The notes: a model not told the origin generated them from the letters alone. DNA of 64,000 nucleotides from Pseudomonas sp. B21-023 (GCF_024749165.1 NZ_CP087190.1:2639501-2703500), one strand, 5' to 3'. Positions 44,411 to 53,676 are shown, numbered from the stretch's first letter. Numbers and translations: made by a program.

Positions 44411-46498
44411 ATGCTGATCGGTAGCTACTCCTCCTCGCTGGTGTTGATCTCGCTGTGCGTGGCCATCCTTGCCTCTTACACGGCCCTGGACCTGACCGGG
44501 CGCATTGCCACGGCCAAGGGCCGGGCGGTGTACCTGTGGATGGGCGGCGGGGCATTGGCCATGGGTATTGGCATCTGGTCGATGCACTTCATCGGCATGC
44601 TGGCGTTCAGCCTGCCCATCGAGCTGGGTTACGACACTCTGCTGACTGGCCTGTCGTTGTTGATCGCGGTGGCTTCGTCGGGCTTCGCCCTGTGGCTGGT
44701 GAGCCAGCCGAAACTACCGTGGCTGCAACTGGCCTTCGGTGCCTTGATCATGGGCACCGGCATCGCCTGCATGCACTACATGGGCATGGCCGCACTGCGC
44801 ATGCAGCCGGGCATCGACTACGACCCGACGCTGTTCAGCGCCTCCCTGGCCATTGCGGTGGGCGCTTCGGCGGCGGCGCTATGGATAGCCTTCCGCCTGC
44901 GCCAGCACACGCCCTATGTACGGCAGATCCGTGGCGTGGCGGCGGTGGTGATGGGGGTCGCCATCGTCGGCATGCACTACACCGGCATGGCGGCGGCCAA
45001 CTTCCCGGCGGGCAGCTTCTGCGGCGCACTGGCCACGGGGCTCGCGGGCGACGGCCTGGATTACCTGGTGCTGATCACCACCCTGGCAGTGCTGGCGGTG
45101 GCCTTGCTGACTTCGGTGCTTGACGCTCGGCTGGAGGCGCGCACGGCGGAATTGGCGCGCTCGCTGACTCTGGCCAACCAGGAACTGACCCAGCTGGCCC
45201 TGCATGACACCCTGACCGGGCTGCCCAACCGCACGCTGCTGGCCGACCGTATCGACCAGGCCGTCGGCCGCGTGGCGGAGCAGGGCGGCTGCTTCGCGCT
45301 GATGTTTATCGACCTCGACGGCTTCAAGCCCGTCAACGATGCCTTCGGCCACCATGTTGGCGACCTGCTGCTCAAGGCGGTGGCGGCGCGTTTGCGCGGC
45401 CACCTGCACAGCCAGGACACCCTGGCGCGCATCGGCGGCGACGAATTCGTGCTGCTGGTGGAGCTGGACGAGCCGGACGACGCCATGAATGTCGCGGCCA
45501 AGCAGGTCAACCTGATGGCCAGGCCGTTCCGTGTGGCCGAACACGACCTGCAGCTGTCGGCGAGCTTGGGCATCGTGCTGTATCCCGGCAATGGCCTGGA
45601 CCAGCACGAACTGCTGCGCAACGCCGACGCCGCCATGTACCACGCCAAGAGCGCCGGCAAGAACGGCTACAGCTTCTTCGATGCGTCCATGAACAGTAAC
45701 GCGCGCCAGCAGCTGCAACTGCTGCAGGACCTGCGCACGGCCCTGGAGCACGGCCAGTTCCGCCTGCACTACCAGCCCAAGTTCGACGCCGTGCAGCGTC
45801 TGCCCATCGGTGCCGAGGCCTTGCTGCGCTGGGAGCACCCGCAACATGGGTTGATGCTGCCGGACCGTTTCATCGGCCTGGCGGAAAAGACCGGGCTGAT
45901 CATCCCGATCGGCGAGTGGGTGCTGGGTGAAGCCTGCCGGCAGATGCGCCAGTGGCTGGATCAAGGTAATGAAGGGTGGCGGATCGCGGTCAACCTGTCG
46001 GCCATTCAGTTCTGCCACGCCGGGCTGGTCGACAGTGTGGCAAGGGCGCTGGATGTAAATGACCTGCCAGCCAATCGCCTGACCCTGGAAATCACCGAGA
46101 CCACCGCCATGCGCGACGCCGACGCCAGCCTGCACGTACTGCAGCGCCTGTCGGACATGGGCGTGGACCTGTCCATTGATGATTTCGGCACCGGCTACTC
46201 AAGCCTGATGTACCTCAAGCGCCTGCCGGCCAACGAACTGAAGATCGACCGTGGCTTTGTGCGGGACCTGGAGCAGGACAGCGATGATGCGGCGATCGTC
46301 TCGGCCATCGTCGCCCTCGGCCAGGCACTGGGTCTGCGCATTGTCGCCGAAGGCGTGGAAACCGACCGCCAGCAGGACTTCCTCACCCGCCTGGGTTGCG
46401 ATTCGCTGCAGGGTTATCTGCTCGGCCAGCCGGTGCCGCCGGAGCAGTTCATGGCAGGGCTCCAGTCGCTCAAGGCACGCCAGGCCCAGGTAGGCTAG
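44411..46498 (+). CDS. MHYT-GGDEF-EAL cyclic-di-GMP regulator
   Basis: The 695-aa inner-membrane protein starts at ATG 44411 (MLIGSYSSSLVLISLCVAIL); GTG 44405 is an alternative. The MHYT sensor has seven helices with three signature repeats (IWSMHFIGML, IACMHYMGMA, VGMHYTGMAA), proposed to bind copper and sense oxygen, CO or NO. GGDEF is intact (LARIGGDEFVLLVE) within HDTLTGLPNRTLLADRI, and EAL is intact (GAEALLRWEHPQHG; VNLSAIQF; LEITETTAM; SIDDFGTGYSS; LKIDRGF; VAEGVETD). Both diguanylate cyclase and phosphodiesterase activities are possible. It overlaps the convergent DUF1652 gene by four bases. Confidence 0.92.
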   Translation: MLIGSYSSSLVLISLCVAILASYTALDLTGRIATAKGRAVYLWMGGGALAMGIGIWSMHFIGMLAFSLPIELGYDTLLTGLSLLIAVASSGFALWLVSQPKLPWLQLAFGALIMGTGIACMHYMGMAALRMQPGIDYDPTLFSASLAIAVGASAAALWIAFRLRQHTPYVRQIRGVAAVVMGVAIVGMHYTGMAAANFPAGSFCGALATGLAGDGLDYLVLITTLAVLAVALLTSVLDARLEARTAELARSLTLANQELTQLALHDTLTGLPNRTLLADRIDQAVGRVAEQGGCFALMFIDLDGFKPVNDAFGHHVGDLLLKAVAARLRGHLHSQDTLARIGGDEFVLLVELDEPDDAMNVAAKQVNLMARPFRVAEHDLQLSASLGIVLYPGNGLDQHELLRNADAAMYHAKSAGKNGYSFFDASMNSNARQQLQLLQDLRTALEHGQFRLHYQPKFDAVQRLPIGAEALLRWEHPQHGLMLPDRFIGLAEKTGLIIPIGEWVLGEACRQMRQWLDQGNEGWRIAVNLSAIQFCHAGLVDSVARALDVNDLPANRLTLEITETTAMRDADASLHVLQRLSDMGVDLSIDDFGTGYSSLMYLKRLPANELKIDRGFVRDLEQDSDDAAIVSAIVALGQALGLRIVAEGVETDRQQDFLTRLGCDSLQGYLLGQPVPPEQFMAGLQSLKARQAQVG

Positions 46499-46758
46499 AC
46501 CACGCTGCGCAAAGGGCTGGCAAGCAGGTCGAAGGTTTCCATCTCGGCCTCCACGGCCTCGATGATGCGCTCGACATCGGCGGCGTGCATGATGGTTGCG
46601 CAGGGGATGCCGGCAATGGCCAGCAGGGTTTCGCCGGTGGCACGGTCGAACAGCCGGGCGACCATGCTGCGCGGGGCATCCATGCTGGCTTCGAAACCCA
46701 ACGGATGAAAATGCCAACGCATCACCTGGCAGGCGTTGGGGAACGTCATCTTGTTCAT
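46495..46758 (-). CDS. DUF1652 family protein (87 aa)
   Basis: ATG 46758 with AAGGAGG seven bases upstream on the minus strand, a near-perfect site. It shows CQVMRWHFHPLGFEASMDAP, ARLFDRATGETLLAIAGIPC and MHAADVERIIEAVEAEMETF, the pattern of the small DUF1652 proteins abundant in Pseudomonas. It is cytosolic, and family function is unknown. Confidence 0.85.
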   Translation of the reverse strand: MNKMTFPNACQVMRWHFHPLGFEASMDAPRSMVARLFDRATGETLLAIAGIPCATIMHAADVERIIEAVEAEMETFDLLASPLRSVV

Positions 46759-47049
46759 GCCAGCCTCCTTGTTCGTGAACGTGGTGATTGCAAAGCGGTA
46801 ACAGCCTAGGCCGTCCTGGCCGTCAGGACTCTAACCTTAGCACCTGCCATGGCAGTATTCGCTGGAAAATATGGCAGATGTACTAATGCATGACGGCGGT
46901 CACAGTCCTGTCACGATGAACGGTGGGCGCGTAGGGCCAGGCAAACGTTTTCCTCGTGGGCCTGCGCCTGGCAGCCAGCAGCGCTCTGCTATGTTTACCG
47001 TCAGCGCTTTTCGGACCAGCGGTGCCGGCCGGCAGACAGGGAGACAGTC

Positions 47050-48279
47050 ATGCGGTATTCCACGCTCACCCAACGCATCGCCGGTCACGCAGCCGCGGCC
47101 TGGGATATTCACTACCAGGCCCTTGAGCAGCGCCGCCAGGGGCGCGAGATCTTCCTGCTGTCGGTGGGCGATCCAGACTTCGACACGCCAGCCCCGGTGG
47201 TCGAGGCCGCCATTGCCAGCCTGCATCGTGGCGAAACCCATTACAGCGATGTGCGCGGCAGCCTCGCCCTGCGCCAGGCGGTGGCGCGCCATAGCCAGCA
47301 GGCCATTGACGCCGAGCGGGTGGTGGTGACCGCCGGGGCTCAGTGCGGGCTGTTCGCGACCTTCCAGTGCCTGTTCGAGGCCGATGACGAGGTGATCGTC
47401 GCCGAGCCCATGTACGTCACCTATCACACGGTATTCGGTGCCTGCGCCGCGCGCGCCGTGCAGGTGCCGGTGCGGCCGGAGCAGGGGTTCCGCCTGGACC
47501 CAGCGGCCGTGGCCCGGGCGATCACGCCGCGTACTCGCGGGCTTCTGCTCAACAGCCCGCACAACCCCACGGGGGCGGCAATCGGCCTGGCCGATCTGAA
47601 GTGCCTGGCGCGGTTGTGCGAGGAACACGACCTGTGGCTGATCTGCGACGATGTCTACCAGTCACTGCTGTACGACGGCGAGGCACCGAATCCGCTGGGC
47701 CTGCCGGGCATGGCCGAGCGCTGCGTGTCGATCGGCAGCCTGTCCAAGTCCCACGCCATGAGTGGCTGGCGCGTCGGCTGGGTGATCGGGCCGCCGCAGT
47801 TCGCCCGGCACCTCGGCAACCTGGTGATGAGCATGCTGTTCGGCCTGCCGGAGTTCGTCATGCAGGCGGCCTGCGTGGCTCTGGATCAGGTTGGAGATGA
47901 GGTACGGCGGATGCGTGGGGTGTACCGGGCGCGGCGCGACCGGGTGTGTGCCTCGCTTGAGGACTGCCCCGGCATCCATGCGCATCAGCCAGCCGGGGGC
48001 ATGTTCGTGATGCTCGATGTCCGTGGCACCGGGCTCAGCGCCCAGGCGTTCGCCCAGCGTCTGTTGAACGAAGAGGGCGTGGCGCTGTTGCCGGGTGATG
48101 GTTTCGGGCCCAGCGCAGCGGGGCATGTGCGGCTGGGACTGGTGCTCGAGGCGCAGGTGCTGTCACAGGTATGCCAGCGCATCCGCAACTGTGCCTCACG
48201 CGCCCTGGCCGAGCAACCCGGCCGCGATATTGATGGTGAAGCCCAGGATCGCCGTATTGAACACGAAGCCTACCAGTGA
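47050..48279 (+). CDS. aruH: Arginine:pyruvate transaminase-like aminotransferase (AruH-like)
   Basis: A class I/II PLP aminotransferase (409 aa). [20 protein letters not shown] and [20 protein letters not shown] match what I recall of P. aeruginosa AruH (arginine + pyruvate to 2-ketoarginine + alanine). The PLP Lys is in [40 protein letters not shown] and [12 protein letters not shown] are further matches. No aruI (2-ketoarginine decarboxylase) or aruRS genes are adjacent, so the substrate is uncertain. The last about 28 codons run antisense through the end of the DUF1345 gene, giving a charged tail ([20 protein letters not shown]) that AruH lacks. Confidence 0.82.
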   Translation: MRYSTLTQRIAGHAAAAWDIHYQALEQRRQGREIFLLSVGDPDFDTPAPVVEAAIASLHRGETHYSDVRGSLALRQAVARHSQQAIDAERVVVTAGAQCGLFATFQCLFEADDEVIVAEPMYVTYHTVFGACAARAVQVPVRPEQGFRLDPAAVARAITPRTRGLLLNSPHNPTGAAIGLADLKCLARLCEEHDLWLICDDVYQSLLYDGEAPNPLGLPGMAERCVSIGSLSKSHAMSGWRVGWVIGPPQFARHLGNLVMSMLFGLPEFVMQAACVALDQVGDEVRRMRGVYRARRDRVCASLEDCPGIHAHQPAGGMFVMLDVRGTGLSAQAFAQRLLNEEGVALLPGDGFGPSAAGHVRLGLVLEAQVLSQVCQRIRNCASRALAEQPGRDIDGEAQDRRIEHEAYQ

Positions 48280-48852
48280 ATGGGCCAGCACCACCCGACG
48301 CATGGCCCGTCCGCCGACGCCGATGTCGGAGGTCTGCACGGCGACATTGATGGTGAACGAGAAGTAGTGAAAGTCCCAGTAGTCCGGGTTGCGCTCGCCA
48401 TCGGCAAAGCGCAGCGGGGGCTCATGGCGGTCACCGGTGTAGAACAGCCGGGCATAGTGCAGGCTGAAGATGCAGCCGATCAACAACCAGGAACCAGCCA
48501 CCGTCAGCCCGGTGTACAGGTAGTGCAAGGCCAGGGCACTGCCTTCCAGGCCGCGGCTGGACACCAGTTGCAGGGTGACCGCCGCCAGGCTGGCGATGGC
48601 CGAGACGCACACGGTGATCAGCACCAGGCCGGCGTTTTCATCTTCGATGCGGGCGACCTTGCGTACCCGCTCGGCATTGGCCCGCAGGCTCAGCCACAGG
48701 ACCATGGCCAGGTAAAGCCAGACGCCGATGTTCCAGCCGACGAGGATATGCTGCACGGTATCGCCGGCGGGGATAAGCCAGCCGCCGAGCAGGCCGGCCA
48801 GGGTGGCGATACTCAGGCGTGGGTGAGTGCGGGTGAGGTGGTGGAAGGCCAT
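48196..48852 (-). CDS. DUF1345 inner-membrane protein
   Basis: 218 aa, ATG 48852 with AAGGGA upstream. Five hydrophobic segments ([100 protein letters not shown]) and the conserved [20 protein letters not shown] and [18 protein letters not shown] identify DUF1345. The motif resembles the pore region of K+ channels, so a channel role is possible but unproven. It overlaps the convergent aminotransferase by 84 bases. Confidence 0.88.
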   Translation of the reverse strand: MAFHHLTRTHPRLSIATLAGLLGGWLIPAGDTVQHILVGWNIGVWLYLAMVLWLSLRANAERVRKVARIEDENAGLVLITVCVSAIASLAAVTLQLVSSRGLEGSALALHYLYTGLTVAGSWLLIGCIFSLHYARLFYTGDRHEPPLRFADGERNPDYWDFHYFSFTINVAVQTSDIGVGGRAMRRVVLAHSLVGFVFNTAILGFTINIAAGLLGQGA

Positions 48853-48921
48853 GCGGTCCCTTGGCGGTTGAACGTGGCTTCAACTGTAGACCAGATGCGG
48901 CCATGGCGCGGGGCAAGCCCG

Positions 48922-50103
48922 CTAGCCCGGCATGCCGTCCACCCGCGCACGCAAGAGGATCGGCAGGTAGTGCCAGAGGAACAGCAGCAGCGCCGCGCTG
49001 CCGAACAATACCGACAACCCCAGCCCCAGCGGCGTGAACGGCGCCACGATCACGCGGGCCAGTGCCGCCAGCTGGATCAGCGCGAATGCCCAACTCATGC
49101 TGTGGGGTACCTGAAGAGGGCGCCCGGTATGCCCCAGGCTGACCCGCGCCATCATCGCCACGATCAGCCCGGTCATGGCGCCGACCGTCAGCGCATGGGC
49201 GGCCAGGCTAGGGTTGATCGGCACCCCGGCATGCCACAGCGCCAACCCCAGGCAGGCGGGAATCAGCCAGGCATAGGCCAGGTGCAGCGACCACAGCAAC
49301 GGCACATGCCACAGACCACGGTCGTGCCACAGCACCAGGCGTATACCATGCAGCACGGCCAGGGCGGCGAACAGCACGGCCATCAGGGGGTGTGATGCAT
49401 CGTTGAGCCCGAACACATAGGTCAGCGGCAGCGCCACGCTGCCCAGCAGGCAGGCGCGGTCCAGCCAGGGCCGGGCCGGTGCCGGGCTCATGTTGCCCAG
49501 GCCGCGGCGGGTGAAGAACGGGATGACCCGGCCGCCGATCACGCTCATCATCGCCGCCACCAGCCACAGCCCGGCCAGCACGCCTCGCCGTTGCCACAGC
49601 GGGTCGTCGCGCAGCCAGCCTACAAGGGTCAGCCACTGGCAAGCCGCGAGGAGCAATACCAGGCCGATGATGGGGTAGTTGTTGCGCAGCCGACGCTGGA
49701 TGATCGGCCGTGCCAGGGCCAGCGCCACCAAGGGCAGGAACGCGCCCTCCATCAGCACCAGGAGCCAGGCGGGCAAGGGCAGGAACCAACTTGCCCGGCC
49801 CAGCAGCCAGAGCAGGAACAGCCCCTGCAGCGGTCGGCCACTGAGACCCGGGATGCCACTCCAGTTCTGCACCGCCGTGAGCAGGAAGCCGGCAACGATG
49901 GCCACAGCGAAGCCAAACAGCATTTCGTGGCGGTGCCAGGCGAGCATTCCGCCGGCCGGCTCGAGCGCGTAAGCGCCGACCAGCACGCCGGCCCACAGCA
50001 GCAGGGCAACCAGGGCGAACAGGCTGCCGCCGAGGAAGAAGGGTCGAAAACCCAGGGCCCAGAGGGCCTGACGGGGGCGGGCGGTGATCGGCTGGACGAG
50101 CAT
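48922..50103 (-). CDS. nnrS: NnrS-family membrane protein (nitric oxide/nitrosative stress)
   Basis: 393 aa, start ATG 50103. About twelve hydrophobic segments; WALGFRPFFLGGSLFALVAL, MLAWHRHEMLFGFAVAIVAG and LTAVQNWSGIPGLSGRPLQG are the hallmark NnrS motifs (F-R-P-F-F; W-H-x-H-E-M-x-F-G; T-A-x-x-N-W). SVIGGRVIPFFTRRGLG and LTVGAMTGLIVAMMARVSLG are further signatures. NnrS is a heme- and copper-containing protein that protects iron metabolism under NO stress. There are no denitrification genes nearby. The upstream region carries several inverted repeats. Confidence 0.9.
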   Translation of the reverse strand: MLVQPITARPRQALWALGFRPFFLGGSLFALVALLLWAGVLVGAYALEPAGGMLAWHRHEMLFGFAVAIVAGFLLTAVQNWSGIPGLSGRPLQGLFLLWLLGRASWFLPLPAWLLVLMEGAFLPLVALALARPIIQRRLRNNYPIIGLVLLLAACQWLTLVGWLRDDPLWQRRGVLAGLWLVAAMMSVIGGRVIPFFTRRGLGNMSPAPARPWLDRACLLGSVALPLTYVFGLNDASHPLMAVLFAALAVLHGIRLVLWHDRGLWHVPLLWSLHLAYAWLIPACLGLALWHAGVPINPSLAAHALTVGAMTGLIVAMMARVSLGHTGRPLQVPHSMSWAFALIQLAALARVIVAPFTPLGLGLSVLFGSAALLLFLWHYLPILLRARVDGMPG

Positions 50104-50172
50104 GGCGAGGACCTTGGTTCGATCGAAACGGTTGAATGGGGTACCATCACGAACCATGCCAGCGTTCAAAAG

Positions 50173-50260
50173 CCTTGAATATCAAGGTGATGGCACTCTT
50201 GCAGTCATTATGACCCCATTTCTGTGTTGTCATTTTGACCTTTGTCATGGTTGAAATGAC
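50173..50260. promoter_or_regulatory. Cluster of inverted repeats between nnrS and the recombinase gene
   Basis: Four palindromes lie within 88 bp: CCTTGA-ATA-TCAAGG (50173-50187), GTCAT-T-ATGAC (50204-50214), GTCA-TTT-TGAC (50229-50239) and GTCAT-GGTTGAA-ATGAC (50244-50260). The three GTCA/TGAC elements share half-sites and suggest multiple binding of one dimeric regulator. Their position serves both divergent genes. The identity of the regulator is unknown. Confidence 0.5.
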
Positions 50261-50316
50261 TCGCTTTGCGCCGCCTTGCCTCGATCGCCAGGGCGGCTTG
50301 CTACAGGATCCCCGTT

Positions 50317-51231
50317 GTGACCGACCTCCTGCGCAATCCGCTGCTGCAGTACCTCGCCCGGTTGGCCCCGTCCAGCCAGCTGACCATGCGCTACATCCTG
50401 CAGGACGCCGCCGACCGCCTGGGGTTTGCCGACTGCGATATCGCCGAGGTGCCCTGGCACCGCCTGGAACCCGGCCATGTGATCGCCCTGGTCGCGGCGC
50501 TGCGCGCCGATGGTTATGCGCCCAACACGTCGTCGTTGTACGTCAATGCCGTGCGTGGAGTGATGAACGAGGCCTGGCGCCAGGGTTTGATCGAGCACGA
50601 ACAGTTGTTGATGATCCGCGAGGTCAAGCCAGCGGGCGGTAGCCGCCTGCCGCCGGGGCGCAATCTGCGGCGCAGCCTGATCCGCGAGCTGATGGACGTG
50701 TGCGCCGCCGACCCGCGTCCTCAGGGTGTGCGTGACGCGGCCATCCTGGCGTTGCTCTACGGCACCGGGATGCGCAAATCGGAATCGGTCGATGTGAACC
50801 TTGACCAGGTGGATTTCCAGGAGCGCAGCGTGCAAGTGCTGGCCAAGGGCAACCGTCAGCTGGTCAAGTACGCCCCGGCCTGGGCCTTCGACAAGCTGCA
50901 GGCCTGGCTCGACCTGCGCCGCCAGCACCTGCCGGCCGGCGAGCGCGACGACAGCTTCCTGTTCAATCGCATCCGCCGTGGCAGCCACATCACCCGCGCG
51001 CGCATCACCAAGCACGCGATCTACTACATCGCCCGCCAGCGCGGGGCACAGGTGGGGGCGAAGATCATGCCGCATGATTTTCGCCGGGCATTCATCACCC
51101 GGGTGATCGAGGAGCACGACCTGTCGATCGCGCAGAAGCTGGCGCACCACGCCAATATCCAGACCACGGCCGCTTATGACCGGCGCGATGACAACGAGCG
51201 GCGGCGGGCTGTGGAGCGGTTCGACTACTGA
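50317..51231 (+). CDS. Solitary tyrosine recombinase/integrase (XerC/D-like)
   Basis: 304 aa from GTG 50317 (AGGA eight bases upstream); a TTG at 50266 would add 17 residues. N-terminal core-binding SAM-like domain (about residues 10-100), then the catalytic domain with Arg in YGTGMRKSESVDVNL, a beta-hairpin Lys in VQVLAKGNRQLVKY, H-x-x-R in IMPHDFRRAFITRV, His in AQKLAHHANIQTT and the nucleophile Tyr in TAAYDRRDDNERR. All catalytic positions are present, so it should be active. It is not next to phage genes, a tRNA or an excisionase, and it is convergent with a type II secretion gene. Target site unknown. Confidence 0.85.
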   Translation: MTDLLRNPLLQYLARLAPSSQLTMRYILQDAADRLGFADCDIAEVPWHRLEPGHVIALVAALRADGYAPNTSSLYVNAVRGVMNEAWRQGLIEHEQLLMIREVKPAGGSRLPPGRNLRRSLIRELMDVCAADPRPQGVRDAAILALLYGTGMRKSESVDVNLDQVDFQERSVQVLAKGNRQLVKYAPAWAFDKLQAWLDLRRQHLPAGERDDSFLFNRIRRGSHITRARITKHAIYYIARQRGAQVGAKIMPHDFRRAFITRVIEEHDLSIAQKLAHHANIQTTAAYDRRDDNERRRAVERFDY

Positions 51232-51274
51232 TTCGCGGCAATCGTGGGAACCGCCCCCGCAGACCCTTGGCTGC

Positions 51275-52453
51275 TCAATGAATGCTCGATGCCAGCTCGA
51301 AGATCGGCATGTACATCAGGATCACGATCAGCCCGATCAGCAGGCCGATAAAGGTCATCAACAATGGCTCGAACAGCTTCACGAACCACTCCACCCAGCG
51401 CCCTATTTCCTGGTCGTGAAAATCCGCGCATCGCTCGAGCATCTCGCCCAGGTTGCCCGACTGTTCGCCGGCACGCAGCAGGCGCAGCGAGACGGGGGTC
51501 ACCAGTTGGCCGGCCTGCAGCGCATCGGATAACGGCAGGCCCTCGGCGACCCGTTGACTGGCCTGCTCCAGGCCCTCGGCCGCGGTGCTGCCCAGCAGGC
51601 CGCGGGCCATGCCTAGCGCGGTGAGGATGGGGATGCCGCCTTGCAGCAGAATCCCCAGCGAACGGTAGAAGCGCGCCAGCTCGTACATCATCAGGCGTTG
51701 GTGCAGCGCGGGCAGTCGGCGCAACAAGCGGCCGGCGCCACGGCGCACGGCCGGGTGGCGGCGCAGGGCGACCAGGGCGCCGACGCCGGCAAGCATGCCC
51801 AGTCCCAGGGGCAGTTGCTGGGCATGCAGGAACAGGCCAATCTGCATCAGCACCCGCGACAGCCACGGCAGTTCGGTGCCCATCCCCTCGAACACCAGGC
51901 TGAAGCGTGGCACCACGTACCCCAGCAGGAACAGCACCACGCCACCGCCCACCAGCAATAACAGCAGCGGGTAGACCGAGGCACCGACCAGCTTCTGGCG
52001 GACCAGATCCAGCCGCTGGCGATAGCCGATGTAGCGGGTGAGGGCGTCGCCCAGGGCGCCGGTGCGTTCGCTGGACTGCACCAAGGCCACGTACAGGGTC
52101 GGGAATACCCGCGGCTGCAGGGCCAGGGCCTGGGACAGCGAGCGCCCCTCGTAGAGCTGGCGCACCAGTTGCTCCAAGGTCTTGCGCGTGGCGCCGCCCG
52201 GGGCTTTCTCGGCCAGGCTCTCGAGGGCATCGATCAACGGCAGGCCGGCACCGAGCAAGGTGGCCAGCTCCTGGCTGAACAGCATCAGGTCGAACGCCGT
52301 CGTGCGCCGTCGCAGGGCCAGGCCCTGGCTGCGCACGCTGAGCACGCGCAGCCCCTGGTCCTCGGCCTGGCGCCGGGCCTGGTCGCTGTCCTCGGCCTCC
52401 ACCTGCAATTGCACCACGCCCTGGCTTCCCAGGGCCTTGAGCTGATAGCGCAT
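51275..52453 (-). CDS. gspF: Type II secretion inner-membrane platform protein GspF
   Basis: 392 aa, ATG 52453 with GAGGAG upstream on the minus strand. It has the two repeated T2SSF domains: LMLFSQELATLLGAGLPLID (first) and YELARFYRSLGILLQGGIPI (second). The membrane helices are VYPLLLLLVGGGVVLFLLGY and the C-terminal LEPLLMTFIGLLIGLIVILM. GspF anchors the secretion ATPase to the pseudopilus. Only gspG accompanies it; gspE, which usually precedes gspF, is absent. It could serve the gspC/H/J set at 9-10.6 kb or a system elsewhere in the genome. Starts 12 bases after the gspG stop. Confidence 0.9.
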   Translation of the reverse strand: MRYQLKALGSQGVVQLQVEAEDSDQARRQAEDQGLRVLSVRSQGLALRRRTTAFDLMLFSQELATLLGAGLPLIDALESLAEKAPGGATRKTLEQLVRQLYEGRSLSQALALQPRVFPTLYVALVQSSERTGALGDALTRYIGYRQRLDLVRQKLVGASVYPLLLLLVGGGVVLFLLGYVVPRFSLVFEGMGTELPWLSRVLMQIGLFLHAQQLPLGLGMLAGVGALVALRRHPAVRRGAGRLLRRLPALHQRLMMYELARFYRSLGILLQGGIPILTALGMARGLLGSTAAEGLEQASQRVAEGLPLSDALQAGQLVTPVSLRLLRAGEQSGNLGEMLERCADFHDQEIGRWVEWFVKLFEPLLMTFIGLLIGLIVILMYMPIFELASSIH

Positions 52454-52464
52454 GGCCGGGCTCC

Positions 52465-52890
52465 TCATTGCCAACTGGTGATCTCGGCGTTTTCACCGTC
52501 ACCACCGGGTTGGCCGTCCTTGCCCATCGACAGCAGGTCGTACTCGCCGCCGTTCTCGCCGGGCTGTTTGTAGATGTAGGGGCGGCCCCAAGGGTCCTGT
52601 GGCACGGTCTTCTGCAGGTAGGGGCCAGACCAGCGCGCTTCGCCACCAGGCGCGACCACCAGGGCTTGCAGGCCCTGCTCGCTGCTGGGGTAGTGGCCGA
52701 CCTCCAGGCGGTAGAGGTCCAGGGCCTTGCCCAACCCCTCTATCTGTGCCCGGGCCACCTTGGCCTCGGAGCGTCCCAGTTGGCTGAAGTACTTGGGCGC
52801 GACGATGCCGGCCAACAGGCCCAGCACCACCAGCACCACCAACAGTTCGAGCAGGGTGAAGCCGCGTTGGGGACGGATGCTGCGTTGCAT
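52465..52890 (-). CDS. gspG: Type II secretion major pseudopilin GspG
   Basis: 141 aa from ATG 52890 behind GGAGGG. Leader MQRSIRPQRG followed by FTLLELLVVLVVLGLLAGIV, cut by PilD, with Glu +5. It has the GspG signature APKYFSQLGRSEAKVARAQI followed by ALDLYRLEVGHYPSSEQGLQ, then PQDPWGRPYIYKQPGENGGE and YDLLSMGKDGQPGGDGENAE, the acidic C-terminal calcium-binding loop. It is the shaft subunit of the pseudopilus. It pairs with gspF and is divergent from the lytic transglycosylase gene. Confidence 0.94.
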   Translation of the reverse strand: MQRSIRPQRGFTLLELLVVLVVLGLLAGIVAPKYFSQLGRSEAKVARAQIEGLGKALDLYRLEVGHYPSSEQGLQALVVAPGGEARWSGPYLQKTVPQDPWGRPYIYKQPGENGGEYDLLSMGKDGQPGGDGENAEITSWQ

Positions 52891-53076
52891 GGTGAAACCC
52901 TCCGTTGCATTTATCCCTGATATGCAACAGCCGTGCACGTCTGCGCCGGGCCCTTGCGCCATGGGCTGCGGCGGGCGGCACGCGGCTTGCGTCGCAGTCG
53001 AAAAGCCCGGGTTAACGGGGCATCTCCCCCACATCGGGGGCCACGCTTGGGTTATTTGCGGCGGGAGGCGAACGAC

Positions 53077-53676
53077 ATGCGAGGACTGATCCTGGGATTG
53101 GCGGCGGGGCTGATGGCGTTCGGCGCCCAAGCCGACATCTATGTCTCCAGCGACGGCAAGGGCGGCTTCGTGCTGTCCAATGTGCACCGGCCTGGCCGGC
53201 ATTACGACCGGGTCATCAGCGAACGTGCGACAGCGGGCGGGCCAGTCAATGCGCAACTGATCACCGGGCGGCCCTATGCAGACCTGGTGGCGGCCGCGGC
53301 GTTGGCCCACGGTGTGCCCCCGGCGTTGCTGCACGCGCTGATCAAGGCCGAGTCCGGCTACAACCCCAAGGCTCGCTCGGCCAAGGGCGCGGCGGGGCTG
53401 ATGCAACTGATGCCGGACACGGCGAAGGAGATGGGCGTCAAGGATGTACTCGATCCACAGGCCAACGTGCAGGGAGGGGCGCGCTACCTCAAGCGCATGC
53501 TCACGCTGTTCGACAACGACATCACGTTGGCCGTGGCGGCCTACAACGCGGGGCCTGAGGCGGTTCTCAGCCGTGGACGGGTGGTGCCGCCGTTCGCCGA
53601 GACCCTGCGCTACGTGCCGAATGTGTTGCGCGACTATCGCCTGCTGCGCGGGCTGGCTGGGGATGCGCCGCTTTGA
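53077..53676 (+). CDS. Periplasmic lytic transglycosylase (SLT domain)
   Basis: 199 aa, ATG 53077 with GGGAGG upstream. Signal peptide (GLILGLAAGLMAFGAQA before DIYVSSDGKGG), a short DUF4124-like segment, then the goose-lysozyme-type SLT domain: the catalytic Glu92 in LIKAESGYNPKARSAKGAAG, followed by LMQLMPDTAKEMG, ANVQGGARYLKRML and LAVAAYNAGPEAV. It cuts peptidoglycan between MurNAc and GlcNAc. Such enzymes often open the wall for secretion machines, and it is divergent from gspG/gspF, so a role in assembling that system is plausible. Confidence 0.9.
   Translation: MRGLILGLAAGLMAFGAQADIYVSSDGKGGFVLSNVHRPGRHYDRVISERATAGGPVNAQLITGRPYADLVAAAALAHGVPPALLHALIKAESGYNPKARSAKGAAGLMQLMPDTAKEMGVKDVLDPQANVQGGARYLKRMLTLFDNDITLAVAAYNAGPEAVLSRGRVVPPFAETLRYVPNVLRDYRLLRGLAGDAPL

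Noticed and set aside
50173..50187. FNR/ANR box upstream of nnrS
   Set aside because: The palindrome CCTTGA-ATA-TCAAGG has only 3 bases between TTGA and TCAA, not the 6 of an FNR-type TTGAT-N4-ATCAA site.
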